From a virus: DNA of 64,000 bases. This document shows, piece by piece, positions 15,366 through 23,867 of this stretch. A program made the translations under genes and the position numbers. The notes below the pieces were generated by a model. It searched no databases. It saw only the letters and a list, made by a program, of their open reading frames with translations, and was not told the origin of the DNA. Location of the stretch: IMG/VR virus record IMGVR_UViG_3300028840_002150, positions 38,421 to 102,420 of that record, one strand, 5' to 3'. Positions within the stretch are counted from its first letter, which is position 1. The number at the start of each line of letters is the position of its first letter.

Positions 15366-15554
15366 ATGGATAGGATTCTCATGGGGTTGGCTTGCGGGTG
15401 TATTGGGGGCTGCGTAGCGTTTTGCCTTTGCTCCGTTGGAATGGCGGTGGTGTGCGTTACGACCGGCGAGCCAATAGCTACCGCGTTGGCCACGGGGGCG
15501 GGATGTGGGTTGGGCGTCGGAACGGTCAACGGGATACTCGGCGCGGCGAGCTAG
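15366..15554 (+). CDS. Small membrane protein, 62 aa
   Basis: Two hydrophobic segments (about residues 4-30 and 36-60), rich in Gly/Cys/Ala, predict a two-helix hairpin. AAAGGGA precedes the ATG. Lies in the cassette. Holin-like size and topology, but there is no other support for that role. Confidence 0.7.
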   Translation: MDRILMGLACGCIGGCVAFCLCSVGMAVVCVTTGEPIATALATGAGCGLGVGTVNGILGAAS

Positions 15555-15626
15555 TGCGGTGTTATTGCGGTGGTGATGCCTACGGAGCCCACCACCCAAA
15601 CATTCGAGAACAAAGGGCACACAGGC

Positions 15627-15932
15627 ATGAAGTGTTGCGGAGAAGACAGGACAACCCCGTTTTGCCCGATGTGCGGAAAGCAATTGAGGCAACCCCACCC
15701 GCTTGACTCGCTAGTGAAACACTGTCAGGTGACGAGCAAGGGGCAGCGCAGCCAAGCGGAAAACTACCGCAGACAAGCGGAAAACTACCGCAGACAGGCG
15801 AAGACACCTGACGAAGAAAAGGCGGCTTGGTTTGACTCGCTTGCCGATGCCGCGGACAAGAAAGCCTCAAAGTGGGAACGATGGGCGACCGCGATTGAGA
15901 AACTGATTCTGAAAACACCGGACTACCAGTAG
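15627..15932 (+). CDS. Zinc/coiled-coil protein with 7-aa tandem repeat, 101 aa
   Basis: An N-terminal MKCCGEDRTTPFCPMCGKQL module should bind zinc. The middle holds two perfect heptads QAENYRR from a 21-bp tandem duplication (15753-15794), then a charged helix. AAAGGG supports the start at 15627. Last gene of the cassette; ends GACTACCAGTAG. Confidence 0.75.
   Translation: MKCCGEDRTTPFCPMCGKQLRQPHPLDSLVKHCQVTSKGQRSQAENYRRQAENYRRQAKTPDEEKAAWFDSLADAADKKASKWERWATAIEKLILKTPDYQ
15753..15794 (+). repeat. 21-bp perfect tandem repeat, two copies
   Basis: The unit runs from CAAGCGG to CCGCAGA and encodes one heptad of a coiled coil; a third partial unit begins at 15795. Confidence 0.9.
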
Positions 15933-15936
15933 CGTT

Positions 15937-15962
15937 CGGAATCACGCAAGGCCGGATCCGCT
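15937..15962 (+). repeat. 26-bp direct repeat, right copy
   Basis: Right copy of 14673-14698. It reads RNHARPDPL followed by TAA, as if it were the original 3' end of gene 14412-14702 left behind by an insertion. Confidence 0.85.
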
Positions 15963-15975
15963 GTAACCATTTTCC

Positions 15976-15992
15976 GATATGGGGGCAATATC
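15976..15992 (+). promoter_or_regulatory. Palindromic operator-like site abutting a start codon
   Basis: GATATG-GGGGC-AATATC ends at the base before ATG 15993. The central GGGGGC doubles as the Shine-Dalgarno, so a bound protein would block translation start or transcription into the methyltransferase operon. Confidence 0.6.
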
Positions 15993-16502
15993 ATGGAGCG
16001 AAAGCGTGGGTACGGGCAAGCGGAACCGACGGTCGGCAAGCCGGTGGAGCTGCCGCAGCCAGCCGGGCAACGATGCGAGCCGCAGTTGGATCCGGGCGAG
16101 TGGGGCATTCTATTACAGCGGCGCAGAACGGACTCGGAGCAATGGCGGGAATGCCGGTGGTTTAGCCTGGAGGAAATCGCGGATGCCCTGTGGGAACAAG
16201 CGGCGCGGGCGTTTCAGGTGTTGGAAAGCGACTACGTACAGCCGATTAAGCCGATCCCCTGGACCGACTGCCTGTGCTCCGAAGTCGTCTGCCTGGATCC
16301 GGACGCAGAGTATCCGCCGGTAGCTGACACGCTGGAACGCGCGGAGGGCGAAAGCCAGTTCGATTACGAGGACCGGCTAGTGCGGCATTTTCACGGTGAG
16401 GATGCCTGTCTTAACCGAACAGATAACGGGGCACCGTGGGCCATGCCATGCACGAAGAAGCGGGGCCATGAGGGACCGTGTAAGTTCGAGGGTTACGCAT
16501 GA
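15993..16502 (+). CDS. Hypothetical protein, 169 aa
   Basis: No family recognised. Soluble, acidic, with four late cysteines (CLCSEVVC near residue 91 and C..C in the last 25 residues, near APWAMPCTKKRGHEGPC). The GHEGPC ending is frequent in phage proteins with a zinc site. ATGA overlap with the methyltransferase suggests joint expression. Confidence 0.75.
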   Translation: MERKRGYGQAEPTVGKPVELPQPAGQRCEPQLDPGEWGILLQRRRTDSEQWRECRWFSLEEIADALWEQAARAFQVLESDYVQPIKPIPWTDCLCSEVVCLDPDAEYPPVADTLERAEGESQFDYEDRLVRHFHGEDACLNRTDNGAPWAMPCTKKRGHEGPCKFEGYA

Positions 16503-18361
16503 ACGACTGGACCAGCAAAGACGAAGAAGTCCGAATCCTGTTCGGCGACTGCCGGGAACGGATGAGGGAACTGCCGGACAATTCGGTGGATTCGGTGGTC
16601 TGCGACCCGCCCTACCTCCTTAGCTTCATGGGGCGCGAATGGGATAGCGTGGGCGGAAAGAAGGGGATGCGGGATGAAACACGGGCACGACAGAGGTCGG
16701 AGTACGCAGACAGCGCCCCTGGAGCACCGCGATATGCGGCTTCGGCGGTTCCTGCTGCGTTGAAGCCGGGTGAAGCCACCGCCATGCAGGCTTGGCACCA
16801 CTCCTGGGCCGTGGAAGCCTACCGCGTCCTGAAACCCGGTGGCCACCTCCTCGCGTTCGGCGGCACCAGAACTGTTCATCGCCTCGCCTGCGCCCTGGAA
16901 GATGCCGGGTTCGAGATCCGGGACAGTATCCTGGAAATGCTCGCATCGGATCAAGCGTTTCGGGATCTGTGGGACACGTTAGCGCCGGAACAGCAAGAGG
17001 CGATGGGCAAGGCATTGGAATCGGTGGGGCTGACGGGGTTGCTGTCTTGGAACCACTCACAAGGATTTCCGAAAGGCTTGAACGTGTCCAAGAAGATCGA
17101 CCGGATTCTTGGGGCGGAACGGGAAGTGGTCGCCACACGCGAAGAGCACAACATCTGCCGACCGGAAGGTGGCGGTGACGAGCGGTTCAATACGTCGTCC
17201 GGCGCCCGTGAAACAAGGACCGTCGAGACGACCGCCCCCGCCACTCCCGAGGCCAAGAAATGGGACGGCTTTAACGTGGCCATGAAGCCGAGCTTTGAGC
17301 CAGTGGTATGCTGCCGTAAACCCTTATCCGAGTCCAACGTCGCCAGCAATGTGCTGAAGTGGGGGACGGGAGCACTGAATATCGGGGCATGTAGAGTGGG
17401 AACGGAGATCGTTCCGCAACAAATCGGCGGCATGGAGCGATTCAACCAGAAGGCGCATGAACACGGCTATCGCCCCAACGCATACCAAAAAGACAATGGG
17501 CGAAACGGCGAAGCATCCGCAGAAAGCCGATACGACGAAAAAGGCAGCACCAACTTTGCCGCCATGCCGGGACCGCGGAACGGCTCGCCGCAAGGTCGCT
17601 GGCCCGCCAACACCGTCTTACTTCACCATCCCGAGTGTGTGTGCAGGGGGGTGAAGAAGGTCAAGGGCGGAACTGGAGGAAAGGCGTCGGGTGACAATGC
17701 GTTCGGCCACGATTCTGGGTGGAATAAACACAACAATCGGTCAACGAAAATCGTTCGGCAAAATGACGAAAACGGACAAGAGCAGGTCGAAGACTGGGAC
17801 TGCCACCCGGAATGCCCTGCCTTTTTACTAAACAAGCAATCTGGAAAAAGCAAAAGTAGCGGAGGACAAGCGTCGCTAGGAGCATTTCGAGGCGGCAAAA
17901 TCTACGGCGAAGGCAAGGACGTTCGAGAACAGAGGGATCCAGGTTACGGGGACTCTGGTGGCGCTTCCCGCTTCCTATACCAAGCCAAAGCGTCGCGCCG
18001 CGACCGCTGGTTTTACTGCCGCGACTGCCAAGCCGCCTTCTGCGAGACCGAACGCCAGGACCACCAGCACGGCCACGACAAGGGTAAGCCGGACTGGAAG
18101 CATATCGTTGCGCACCCAACGGTCAAACCGCTGTCCCTGATGCGGTATTTGGCAAGGCTGGTAACGCCGCCGGGAGGTGTCGTCCTGGACCCGTTCCTTG
18201 GCACGGGCACCACGGCGGTCGCCTGCATCGAGGAAGGTTTTCGGTGCATCGGCTGCGAGCAAGATCCCGAGTATGCCGTGATTGCGCGGACCAGGGTGGA
18301 AGCGAAGGCCGCGGAAGAACAAGACCGGTTTCCTTTGTTCAGGGAGCAACCCCATGCCTGA
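16499..18361 (+). CDS. DNA amino-methyltransferase, beta type, 620 aa
   Basis: Motif IV is CDPPYLLSFMGREWD (about residues 35-49) and the SAM site is LDPFLGTGTTAVAC (about 562-575), preceded by HPTVKPLSLM. This is the order of beta-class N6-adenine/N4-cytosine methyltransferases. About 350 residues lie between the motifs, much longer than usual, including SWNHSQGFPKGLNVSKKID and Cys/His-rich stretches (YCRDCQAAFCETE near residue 502) that may be the target-recognition or zinc part. Likely protects phage DNA from restriction. Confidence 0.9.
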   Translation: MNDWTSKDEEVRILFGDCRERMRELPDNSVDSVVCDPPYLLSFMGREWDSVGGKKGMRDETRARQRSEYADSAPGAPRYAASAVPAALKPGEATAMQAWHHSWAVEAYRVLKPGGHLLAFGGTRTVHRLACALEDAGFEIRDSILEMLASDQAFRDLWDTLAPEQQEAMGKALESVGLTGLLSWNHSQGFPKGLNVSKKIDRILGAEREVVATREEHNICRPEGGGDERFNTSSGARETRTVETTAPATPEAKKWDGFNVAMKPSFEPVVCCRKPLSESNVASNVLKWGTGALNIGACRVGTEIVPQQIGGMERFNQKAHEHGYRPNAYQKDNGRNGEASAESRYDEKGSTNFAAMPGPRNGSPQGRWPANTVLLHHPECVCRGVKKVKGGTGGKASGDNAFGHDSGWNKHNNRSTKIVRQNDENGQEQVEDWDCHPECPAFLLNKQSGKSKSSGGQASLGAFRGGKIYGEGKDVREQRDPGYGDSGGASRFLYQAKASRRDRWFYCRDCQAAFCETERQDHQHGHDKGKPDWKHIVAHPTVKPLSLMRYLARLVTPPGGVVLDPFLGTGTTAVACIEEGFRCIGCEQDPEYAVIARTRVEAKAAEEQDRFPLFREQPHA

Positions 18362-18590
18362 CGCCACTTGCAAGCGGTTCGGATCACGGCAGACCATTCA
18401 GCATATCGGCAAGGTGCGTTGCCTCGCTGGCTGGGCCTTCGTCTTGGTTGTGGCCTTTCCGTACCTGTTCTCTGCGGTCGTGAACGAATTGACTTTCCGG
18501 TTCATGTGTGCCTGCGAGGCGACGGCGCAATGGATCTGGGATCGGGAACCGTGGCGAGAGGCGTACAGGCGGGAGATGGAGAACGGGTGA
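18354..18590 (+). CDS. Small membrane protein, 78 aa
   Basis: A single transmembrane segment (about residues 24-45, CLAGWAFVLVVAFPYLFSAV), then a cysteine-containing charged tail. AGGGAG precedes the ATG, which overlaps the methyltransferase end by 8 bp. Confidence 0.7.
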   Translation: MPDATCKRFGSRQTIQHIGKVRCLAGWAFVLVVAFPYLFSAVVNELTFRFMCACEATAQWIWDREPWREAYRREMENG

Positions 18591-18614
18591 TCCGTACAAG
18601 CGAAAGGGGGCGAC

Positions 18615-18770
18615 ATGAGCCGCAGGGGGTGCGACCATTTTATCGACGAGGTAACCCAAACCATTAACCGCATGCGGCAAGAGTACGAAATGACCTACGC
18701 CGAAATCATCGGGTGCCTGTGTTTGCTGCGGGCCGATATGGAGATGGAGGCCGCTGATGACGGCGAATGA
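18615..18770 (+). CDS. Hypothetical protein, 51 aa
   Basis: AAAGGGGG lies before ATG 18615. The translation begins MSRRGCDHFIDEVTQTINRM and ends EAADDGE, forming two helices with no recognised domain. It overlaps the next gene by 14 bp, as typical of coupled phage genes. Confidence 0.65.
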   Translation: MSRRGCDHFIDEVTQTINRMRQEYEMTYAEIIGCLCLLRADMEMEAADDGE

Positions 18771-19071
18771 ACCCGCGGCAGAATCGCCGCTCTGGAGCTT
18801 CCGCAAATACGACCGACCGGACGATGTAGGGTGGGCCGGTTGGATCGAAGTATGCGGAGAGATAATCGCGTTTATCGGGCTGGATAGGCGGATAACATGG
18901 GCAAATCCGCCGCAGCCTTTGAGGAACAGTTTCGAGTGCCCGCACTGTGGCCGAACACACGACCCGGCGGCGGAAGACGCCGAGCACCATTGTATTCCGC
19001 AACTAACCCCAGGCCGTCCACCGCATATTGTGTGTCCAGGATGCGGCAAGTGCATGGGGTGTGATGAATAA
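18757..19071 (+). CDS. Zinc-ribbon protein, 104 aa
   Basis: CPHCG (about residue 61) and CPGCGKCMGC near the C-terminus form one or two zinc ribbons. The N-terminal half is a small beta-rich domain. No specific family. Confidence 0.75.
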   Translation: MTANEPAAESPLWSFRKYDRPDDVGWAGWIEVCGEIIAFIGLDRRITWANPPQPLRNSFECPHCGRTHDPAAEDAEHHCIPQLTPGRPPHIVCPGCGKCMGCDE

Positions 19072-19088
19072 GAGCCAAGGGGAACGGC

Positions 19089-19613
19089 ATGGCAATTGAC
19101 CTACAGGCGTTTTGCGACGAAGAATGTCAACCCAGATATGCAAGGAAGGATTCCTTGAACCTAACACGACCGTTCGAGATTGAGCTGCAATTCCCGTGGG
19201 CGAGCGGCACTTACGCGGCGGCCACGGACGCGGCAATCATCGTCGTGTCGAAACAGCCGTTGCCGTGGTTTCCGCCAGGGCCGTTTCCGAAGGTGCATGT
19301 AGCGCTCGCCGATTTTCCGCAAGATCGGCCGCGCAAATGGCGCAAGCTACCGGAACCCCGCCGGTGTGCCGAATGCAACGGGCTGGGGGTGCTGAAGCAT
19401 ACTTGCGAAAGCTGGTATTGCAGGCGTACCCACTACGGCCGAACGTGCGACAAGTGCCAACTTTCCATCGGCAAAAAACGCCTGTCCCAGTGGTACGCAA
19501 ATAAGATCCGCAGCTTGCCGGATGCTGCAATTTGGTCCGACGATGCGGACCCGTGCTCGCCAATTTGGTTTCGGTTTATCGGCGGGTTCGGGGCCGTGAT
19601 GCCTACGGCGTGA
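19089..19613 (+). CDS. Zinc-site hypothetical protein, 174 aa
   Basis: Residues 95-130 contain RCAECNGLG, then CESWYCRRTHYGRTCDKCQL, similar to the zinc insert of many phage proteins of unknown role. The N-terminal 85 residues are beta-rich with an exposed proline-rich loop (PWFPPGPFPK). AAGGGGA precedes the start. Confidence 0.75.
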   Translation: MAIDLQAFCDEECQPRYARKDSLNLTRPFEIELQFPWASGTYAAATDAAIIVVSKQPLPWFPPGPFPKVHVALADFPQDRPRKWRKLPEPRRCAECNGLGVLKHTCESWYCRRTHYGRTCDKCQLSIGKKRLSQWYANKIRSLPDAAIWSDDADPCSPIWFRFIGGFGAVMPTA

Positions 19614-19655
19614 TGACCGGGGTGGCGTCTACCTTGCCCCGTGTCCCCCTATCCA

Positions 19656-19667
19656 GTAGAGATCCCC
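19656..19667 (+). promoter_or_regulatory. GTAGAGATCCC motif, copy 1
   Basis: The 12-mer GTAGAGATCCCC lies 17 bp upstream of the Dam-type methyltransferase, at the left end of the portal/head block. The same motif precedes two other late blocks. Confidence 0.45.
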
Positions 19668-19684
19668 ACTGAGTATCGGTCGAA

Positions 19685-20125
19685 ATGCCGCACGCGCACT
19701 TTCGGAACGGTTCGGACAGGTGGGCCACCCCGGTGTGGCTGTTTGAGGCACTGGACCGGGAATTCGGCTTCACCCTGGACGTGTGCGCGGAACCGGAGAC
19801 GGCCAAATGCAAGCGGTTCTTCGGCCCGGAGGAAAACGGGCTACTGAAGAACTGGGGGTCCGAAATATGCTGGATGAATCCGCCCTACTCCGCTACCGCC
19901 AAGTGGATGGCCAAGGCCCACAATGCGGCCAACGAGGGGGCCACCGTTGTTTGCCTGGTGCCGAGCAAGACCGATGCCATCTGGTTCCACCGGTATGCCT
20001 TGAAGCACGAGTGCCGGTTTGTCAAGGGTCGGCTGCGGTTCGGCGGGCCGGATGCCGACAAGGCCCCATTCGCCTCGCTGGTGGTGGTCATGCGGCCGGA
20101 TTCTTTCCGGTTGTGCTCTTTGTAG
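19685..20125 (+). CDS. Phage Dam-type N6-adenine methyltransferase, 146 aa
   Basis: Matches the short phage Dam family (DNA N-6-adenine-methyltransferase, Dam_2): an N-terminal DRWATPVWLFEALDREFGF, LDVCAEP, the catalytic WMNPPYS (about residue 63) and VVCLVPSKTDAIWFH. Length of about 150 is normal. It modifies adenine, classically in GATC-like sites, to resist host or competitor nucleases. No good Shine-Dalgarno; starts the block leading to the portal. Confidence 0.88.
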   Translation: MPHAHFRNGSDRWATPVWLFEALDREFGFTLDVCAEPETAKCKRFFGPEENGLLKNWGSEICWMNPPYSATAKWMAKAHNAANEGATVVCLVPSKTDAIWFHRYALKHECRFVKGRLRFGGPDADKAPFASLVVVMRPDSFRLCSL

Positions 20126-20138
20126 CCGGGAGGACCGT

Positions 20139-20315
20139 ATGAGCACCGGCACCCGCGCCGATCCGATCAAACGCCAGCGGGCCGCCCGCCTATTACGCGA
20201 GGGCCGCCCCCACCGCGAAATCGCGCGAGTCACCGGCCTGGCCCGAGAAACCGTCCGCAAACTCGCCTGTGAACAGGCCGCCCCTTCCCGCCAGAATCAG
20301 GCCCGCAAATCATGA
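20139..20315 (+). CDS. Small helix-turn-helix protein, 58 aa
   Basis: REGRPHREIARVTGLARETV (about residues 20-39) is a classic resolvase/transposase-like helix-turn-helix. The protein is basic throughout and consists of little else. It may be a DNA-binding regulator or packaging accessory. GGGAGG precedes the ATG and the end overlaps the portal start. Confidence 0.75.
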   Translation: MSTGTRADPIKRQRAARLLREGRPHREIARVTGLARETVRKLACEQAAPSRQNQARKS

Positions 20316-23300
20316 CCCTCACCCAGGAACAGACCGAACGGCTGGACTCCTTGTCGCAACTCCGCCAGACGTTCGAGGCCGAGAAGGAAGCCCGCGCGGC
20401 GCGGGCCATGGAATCCTATCTCCGCACCCAGGAACACCTAGCCAAGGCCAAGCAGTACACCGCGGAATCGTTGGTGTTTACCGGGGCGCAGACCTACGTG
20501 AACCCGAACGACTACCTTCCCAACATGTTCCGGCGAGACCGGCAGTTGATTTACGGCGGGCACATCGCGGGAATCGGGGACCGCTACCGGGGCCGAGACC
20601 TGCCGTTCATCTACACGTTGCAGGACGCATCCCAGGCCCGCGGAATGGCCCGGCTTGTCACCAAGACCACCTGCCCCGGCGTGGGCGTAGAGCAAAACCT
20701 GAAGGGCTACATCTGCAAGGACGGGTTCACCTTCCAGGCCGGCGACAAAAAGAACTCCGAAGCTCCCGCCGCTTTGGTCGCCGCGGTCCAGGACGTGATT
20801 GACGACATGCTGGACGCCAACGACTTCACGGGCGATTTGGACAAGGAAATTCTCTGGCGGACCATCCGGGACGGCGAGTGCTACAACGTGCTCTACCCGC
20901 AGAAAGACGGCATCACGATCATTCGCCAACTGGAGCCGGAGCAAAATCCCGAGCCGCCGAATAACCCGTTTACCCCCGAGGAGCTGTTCACCAGATTCGG
21001 CATCGAGACGGCTGAGGACTGCGACTGGTCCCTCGGAGTACACACGCCGGCATGGGACGTGCAGCGGCCCTACGGCTACTATGTTCAGTGGGACCCGACC
21101 GATGCGGGCGACTACATCCCCGCCGAGCATTGCGTGCATATCAAGTGGGGCGTGGAGCGGAATGTCAAGCGCGGATTGACCGCATTTTACCCGAGTTGGC
21201 AATGGCTTCTCCAGCAGCAAGATTTGCTGGTAAACACCGGCGAAGGTGCCAAGCGGTTGGCCGCCATCGCCTACATTGTCCAGTACGCCAACGCTACGGC
21301 ATCCGAATATCAGGCGATGCGGGACGCCAGCCTCGGAACGTACGATGTGACCGTGGACCTGCCGGGCGGCGGATCGAAGACCTACACCCGGACCTTGGAC
21401 AATCCGGGAGACGTGCTGAACGTCCCGGAGGGGCAGGAGTTCGTTTCCGGCCCGACCGGGCACGAGCGGGGCAATGCGTTCCTGCAAATCGCACAGGGCA
21501 TCCTCCGGCAAGTGGCGGTCCAGTTTTGCATGTCGGAGGGGATGATTTCCGGCGACGACAGCAACAATAACTTCGCCTCGTCCGTGGTGGCTGGCAGCCG
21601 GTTCCACACGTTCTGCACTATGATGCAGGGGTGGCTCGGAGGCAAGTTCACGAAGATGGCATGGCGGGCGGTCCAGTTCGCCTATGATGCCGGGCGGTTC
21701 CGCCAATGGGGATTCGAGCCGGGCCGCCGCACGTTCCGCCAATTGCGGCGGATAATCGAAATCAACGTCACCGGGCCGGACGTGGCCATCGAGACGGCTG
21801 CCGACAAGCAGGCCATCGCCACCTACCGCCAAATCCTCAACCAGTCCGGGGTGCTGTCCAAAAAGACCTGGATGCAGCACGAAGACCTGGACGCGGAGCG
21901 GGAGCAGAAGCAAATCGAGGAAGAGGGCGGACCGGCGGGAGAACAGCAAGGCGGAGCACCCGGCGCCCCCGGTGCTCCCCCGGCGCCGGGCGGCGGAGAT
22001 GGCGGCGAGCCCGAGCCGCCCAGCCCGCCCGCAGGCCCCCCGCCGGCCAAAGCCGCCCAATTGGACGCCGAGCGACCCGCTACGGAATCCTCCGCCGACA
22101 GGCCCGAGGATTGCGGCTGCGCTGCGGAAGACACCGCCGCCGTGCCCACGCAAACGCCCCGCCGCCCCACGGTAGCCGTGGACCTGGACGGCACGCTCAC
22201 CCTGCCGGATGGCACGCCGAAGCCGGATGCGCTGGCCGCAATGCAATCCTTGGCCAACTGCGGCTTCTGCCTGATTATCAACACCGTTCGCGGAAACCGG
22301 CAGGAAGTGGCCACCTGGCTAAGCCGCTACGGCATCCCCTACGACTACATCAACGAGAACCCATTCCAACCGCCCGATACGTCCGGCAAGATCATGGCCG
22401 ACGTGTACCTGGATGACCGAGCCGTGAGCGGGGAGGGGCCGCTTTCGCTGGTTGTGCCCCAGGTAATCGCGCAGGCCACACAATCGGCATCGGAGCCGCA
22501 TCAAGGCGGACCGCCGCCGCTAAACACGCAGCCCGCTTTCGGACAACCCATTGCGGAATCTTCGCGCATTTCCCCCGATATTGTGGATCTATCAGCGAAT
22601 ACCCTAATGGCGGAATCCGGTATGGTCCAAGTTTTGGAAGCAGACGGTTCGGCCGTTTGGGAAGGGCAGGCCGCCGATCTGGGGGAAACCCTGGATGTGG
22701 CCCTGGAACTGTACGGGCCGGCAGCGGTCGAGGGGTTGCAGGTTTCCCGGTGTTTCGACGGGAAGGGAGGCGTGGCAGAAGCCGCCGTCCCTTTTGCGAT
22801 GGAGAAGGAGGGGGATAAGTGGATTACCCTCCGCTCTGGCGCGCGGGTGCAAATCGACGGCGAGGGAACGATTACCGCGGGATTTGGCAAGGGTGAAAAC
22901 ATCCGGGCCATGGGCAGGCGGGAAGCCAAGGACAATAAGCCGAAACGGGAACGCGTTGCAACCCCGGAGGAAAAAGTTGCCGGCCTGTTTTCGGAAAGCG
23001 AGAAGAAGCTCCCGAAACAAGCGCAGCAACCGCTAAAAACCCGCGATGAAGTCTACGGAAATGCCACCAAGGTCAAGGACCGTTATGACAAGGTTTTGAA
23101 CCAGGGGCAGGGCGTCGATTCCGCTATCGGGGCCAAAGTGGTGCAAGCACAAGACGCAATGTCGGCCATGGACGAGCCGGGTCCGGTTGTTATCCTGGCA
23201 CCGCTGAAAGGCGAGGCAAGAGCCGCCGAAAAGGTGGAGACGAAGTACGGCGGAGATTGGTCGCAACTGCAGGACGTGGTGAGGGGAACCGTTGCGGTCG

Positions 23301-23671
23301 ATACCGTGGACGATTTGCCAAAAGTGACGGAGGCGCTGCGGGAGAAAATGGAATCGCAGGGGTTCAAGCTGGCCGCCGCACCGGACGACAAAATGAGCAA
23401 CCCAACCCCGGCGGGCTACCGGGATGTAGCGCTCATGATGGTTTCCCCGGAAGGCATGGTCTGCGAGCTGCAGGTAAACGTGAAGTCGATGATAAAGGCG
23501 AAGCAGGGTCCGGGTCACAAGATGTACGAAGAGGCCCGAGGGATCGAGGCAAAGGCCAAGCTGGAAGGCCGCAACATGACCCCCGCCGAGCAAAAGCAAA
23601 TGCAGGACCTAAACGGAAAAATGACCAAGTTGTACGCGGACGCCTGGAAGCAGGCGGTGGGGGGTAAGTGA
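20312..23671 (+). CDS. Portal protein fused to HAD-like and RelA/SpoT-like domains, 1119 aa
   Basis: Residues 1-540 are the portal, assigned from position after the terminase and features such as FYPSWQWLLQQQDLLVNTGE. A Gly/Pro/Ala-rich linker follows (about 541-610). Residues 618-705 are HAD-phosphatase-like (VAVDLDGTL, then INTVRG and DVYLDDRA). Residues 765-870 are a connector with DKWITLRSGARVQIDGEGTI. Residues 905-1119 resemble RelA/SpoT nucleotidyltransferases: DVVRGTVAVDTV, GYRDVALMM, VCELQVNVKSM and GPGHKMYEEARG. Ordinary portals are 400-600 residues, so about half the chain is cargo, possibly delivered with or displayed in the virion. A promoter-like element lies in frame at 22577-22606. 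The catalytic competence of either cargo domain is untested. Confidence 0.8.
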   Translation: MTLTQEQTERLDSLSQLRQTFEAEKEARAARAMESYLRTQEHLAKAKQYTAESLVFTGAQTYVNPNDYLPNMFRRDRQLIYGGHIAGIGDRYRGRDLPFIYTLQDASQARGMARLVTKTTCPGVGVEQNLKGYICKDGFTFQAGDKKNSEAPAALVAAVQDVIDDMLDANDFTGDLDKEILWRTIRDGECYNVLYPQKDGITIIRQLEPEQNPEPPNNPFTPEELFTRFGIETAEDCDWSLGVHTPAWDVQRPYGYYVQWDPTDAGDYIPAEHCVHIKWGVERNVKRGLTAFYPSWQWLLQQQDLLVNTGEGAKRLAAIAYIVQYANATASEYQAMRDASLGTYDVTVDLPGGGSKTYTRTLDNPGDVLNVPEGQEFVSGPTGHERGNAFLQIAQGILRQVAVQFCMSEGMISGDDSNNNFASSVVAGSRFHTFCTMMQGWLGGKFTKMAWRAVQFAYDAGRFRQWGFEPGRRTFRQLRRIIEINVTGPDVAIETAADKQAIATYRQILNQSGVLSKKTWMQHEDLDAEREQKQIEEEGGPAGEQQGGAPGAPGAPPAPGGGDGGEPEPPSPPAGPPPAKAAQLDAERPATESSADRPEDCGCAAEDTAAVPTQTPRRPTVAVDLDGTLTLPDGTPKPDALAAMQSLANCGFCLIINTVRGNRQEVATWLSRYGIPYDYINENPFQPPDTSGKIMADVYLDDRAVSGEGPLSLVVPQVIAQATQSASEPHQGGPPPLNTQPAFGQPIAESSRISPDIVDLSANTLMAESGMVQVLEADGSAVWEGQAADLGETLDVALELYGPAAVEGLQVSRCFDGKGGVAEAAVPFAMEKEGDKWITLRSGARVQIDGEGTITAGFGKGENIRAMGRREAKDNKPKRERVATPEEKVAGLFSESEKKLPKQAQQPLKTRDEVYGNATKVKDRYDKVLNQGQGVDSAIGAKVVQAQDAMSAMDEPGPVVILAPLKGEARAAEKVETKYGGDWSQLQDVVRGTVAVDTVDDLPKVTEALREKMESQGFKLAAAPDDKMSNPTPAGYRDVALMMVSPEGMVCELQVNVKSMIKAKQGPGHKMYEEARGIEAKAKLEGRNMTPAEQKQMQDLNGKMTKLYADAWKQAVGGK
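22577..22606 (+). promoter_or_regulatory. Promoter element inside the portal-fusion gene, copy 11
   Basis: GATATT (22577-22582) takes the place of AATATC and is followed after 15 bp by AATACCCTAATGG, nearly the same as copy 9. The ATG inside it (22607) is in frame with the fusion (residue 766). Confidence 0.5.
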
Positions 23672-23865
23672 TGGCAGACACAAAGTATGTTGACTCCGAA
23701 GGGGCGCTGTTGCGCTGGTTAGACCACGCAATGCCGTTTCGTGAAGTGTACCGCAAGGGCGGCAAGTGGGTGCCCTACGGCGGCGAGTATAGCGATTGGC
23801 TTTACGGTAAGCCGCTGTCGGATTCGGAAGCCCGCGAACGAATGAAGCAGATCGACGAGGACTGA
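23671..23865 (+). CDS. Hypothetical protein, 64 aa
   Basis: Starts on the last base of the portal-fusion stop, with GGTGGGGGG upstream. Small, soluble, aromatic-rich, acidic end. It lies between two genes carrying effector-like domains; an immunity or chaperone role is conceivable but unsupported. Confidence 0.7.
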   Translation: MADTKYVDSEGALLRWLDHAMPFREVYRKGGKWVPYGGEYSDWLYGKPLSDSEARERMKQIDED

Positions 23866-23867
23866 CC

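Noticed and set aside
20438-22246. 602-codon open frame on the minus strand
   Set aside because: Lies wholly within the portal gene on the other strand; GC-rich codon structure opens this frame, and the protein has no motif and no Shine-Dalgarno.
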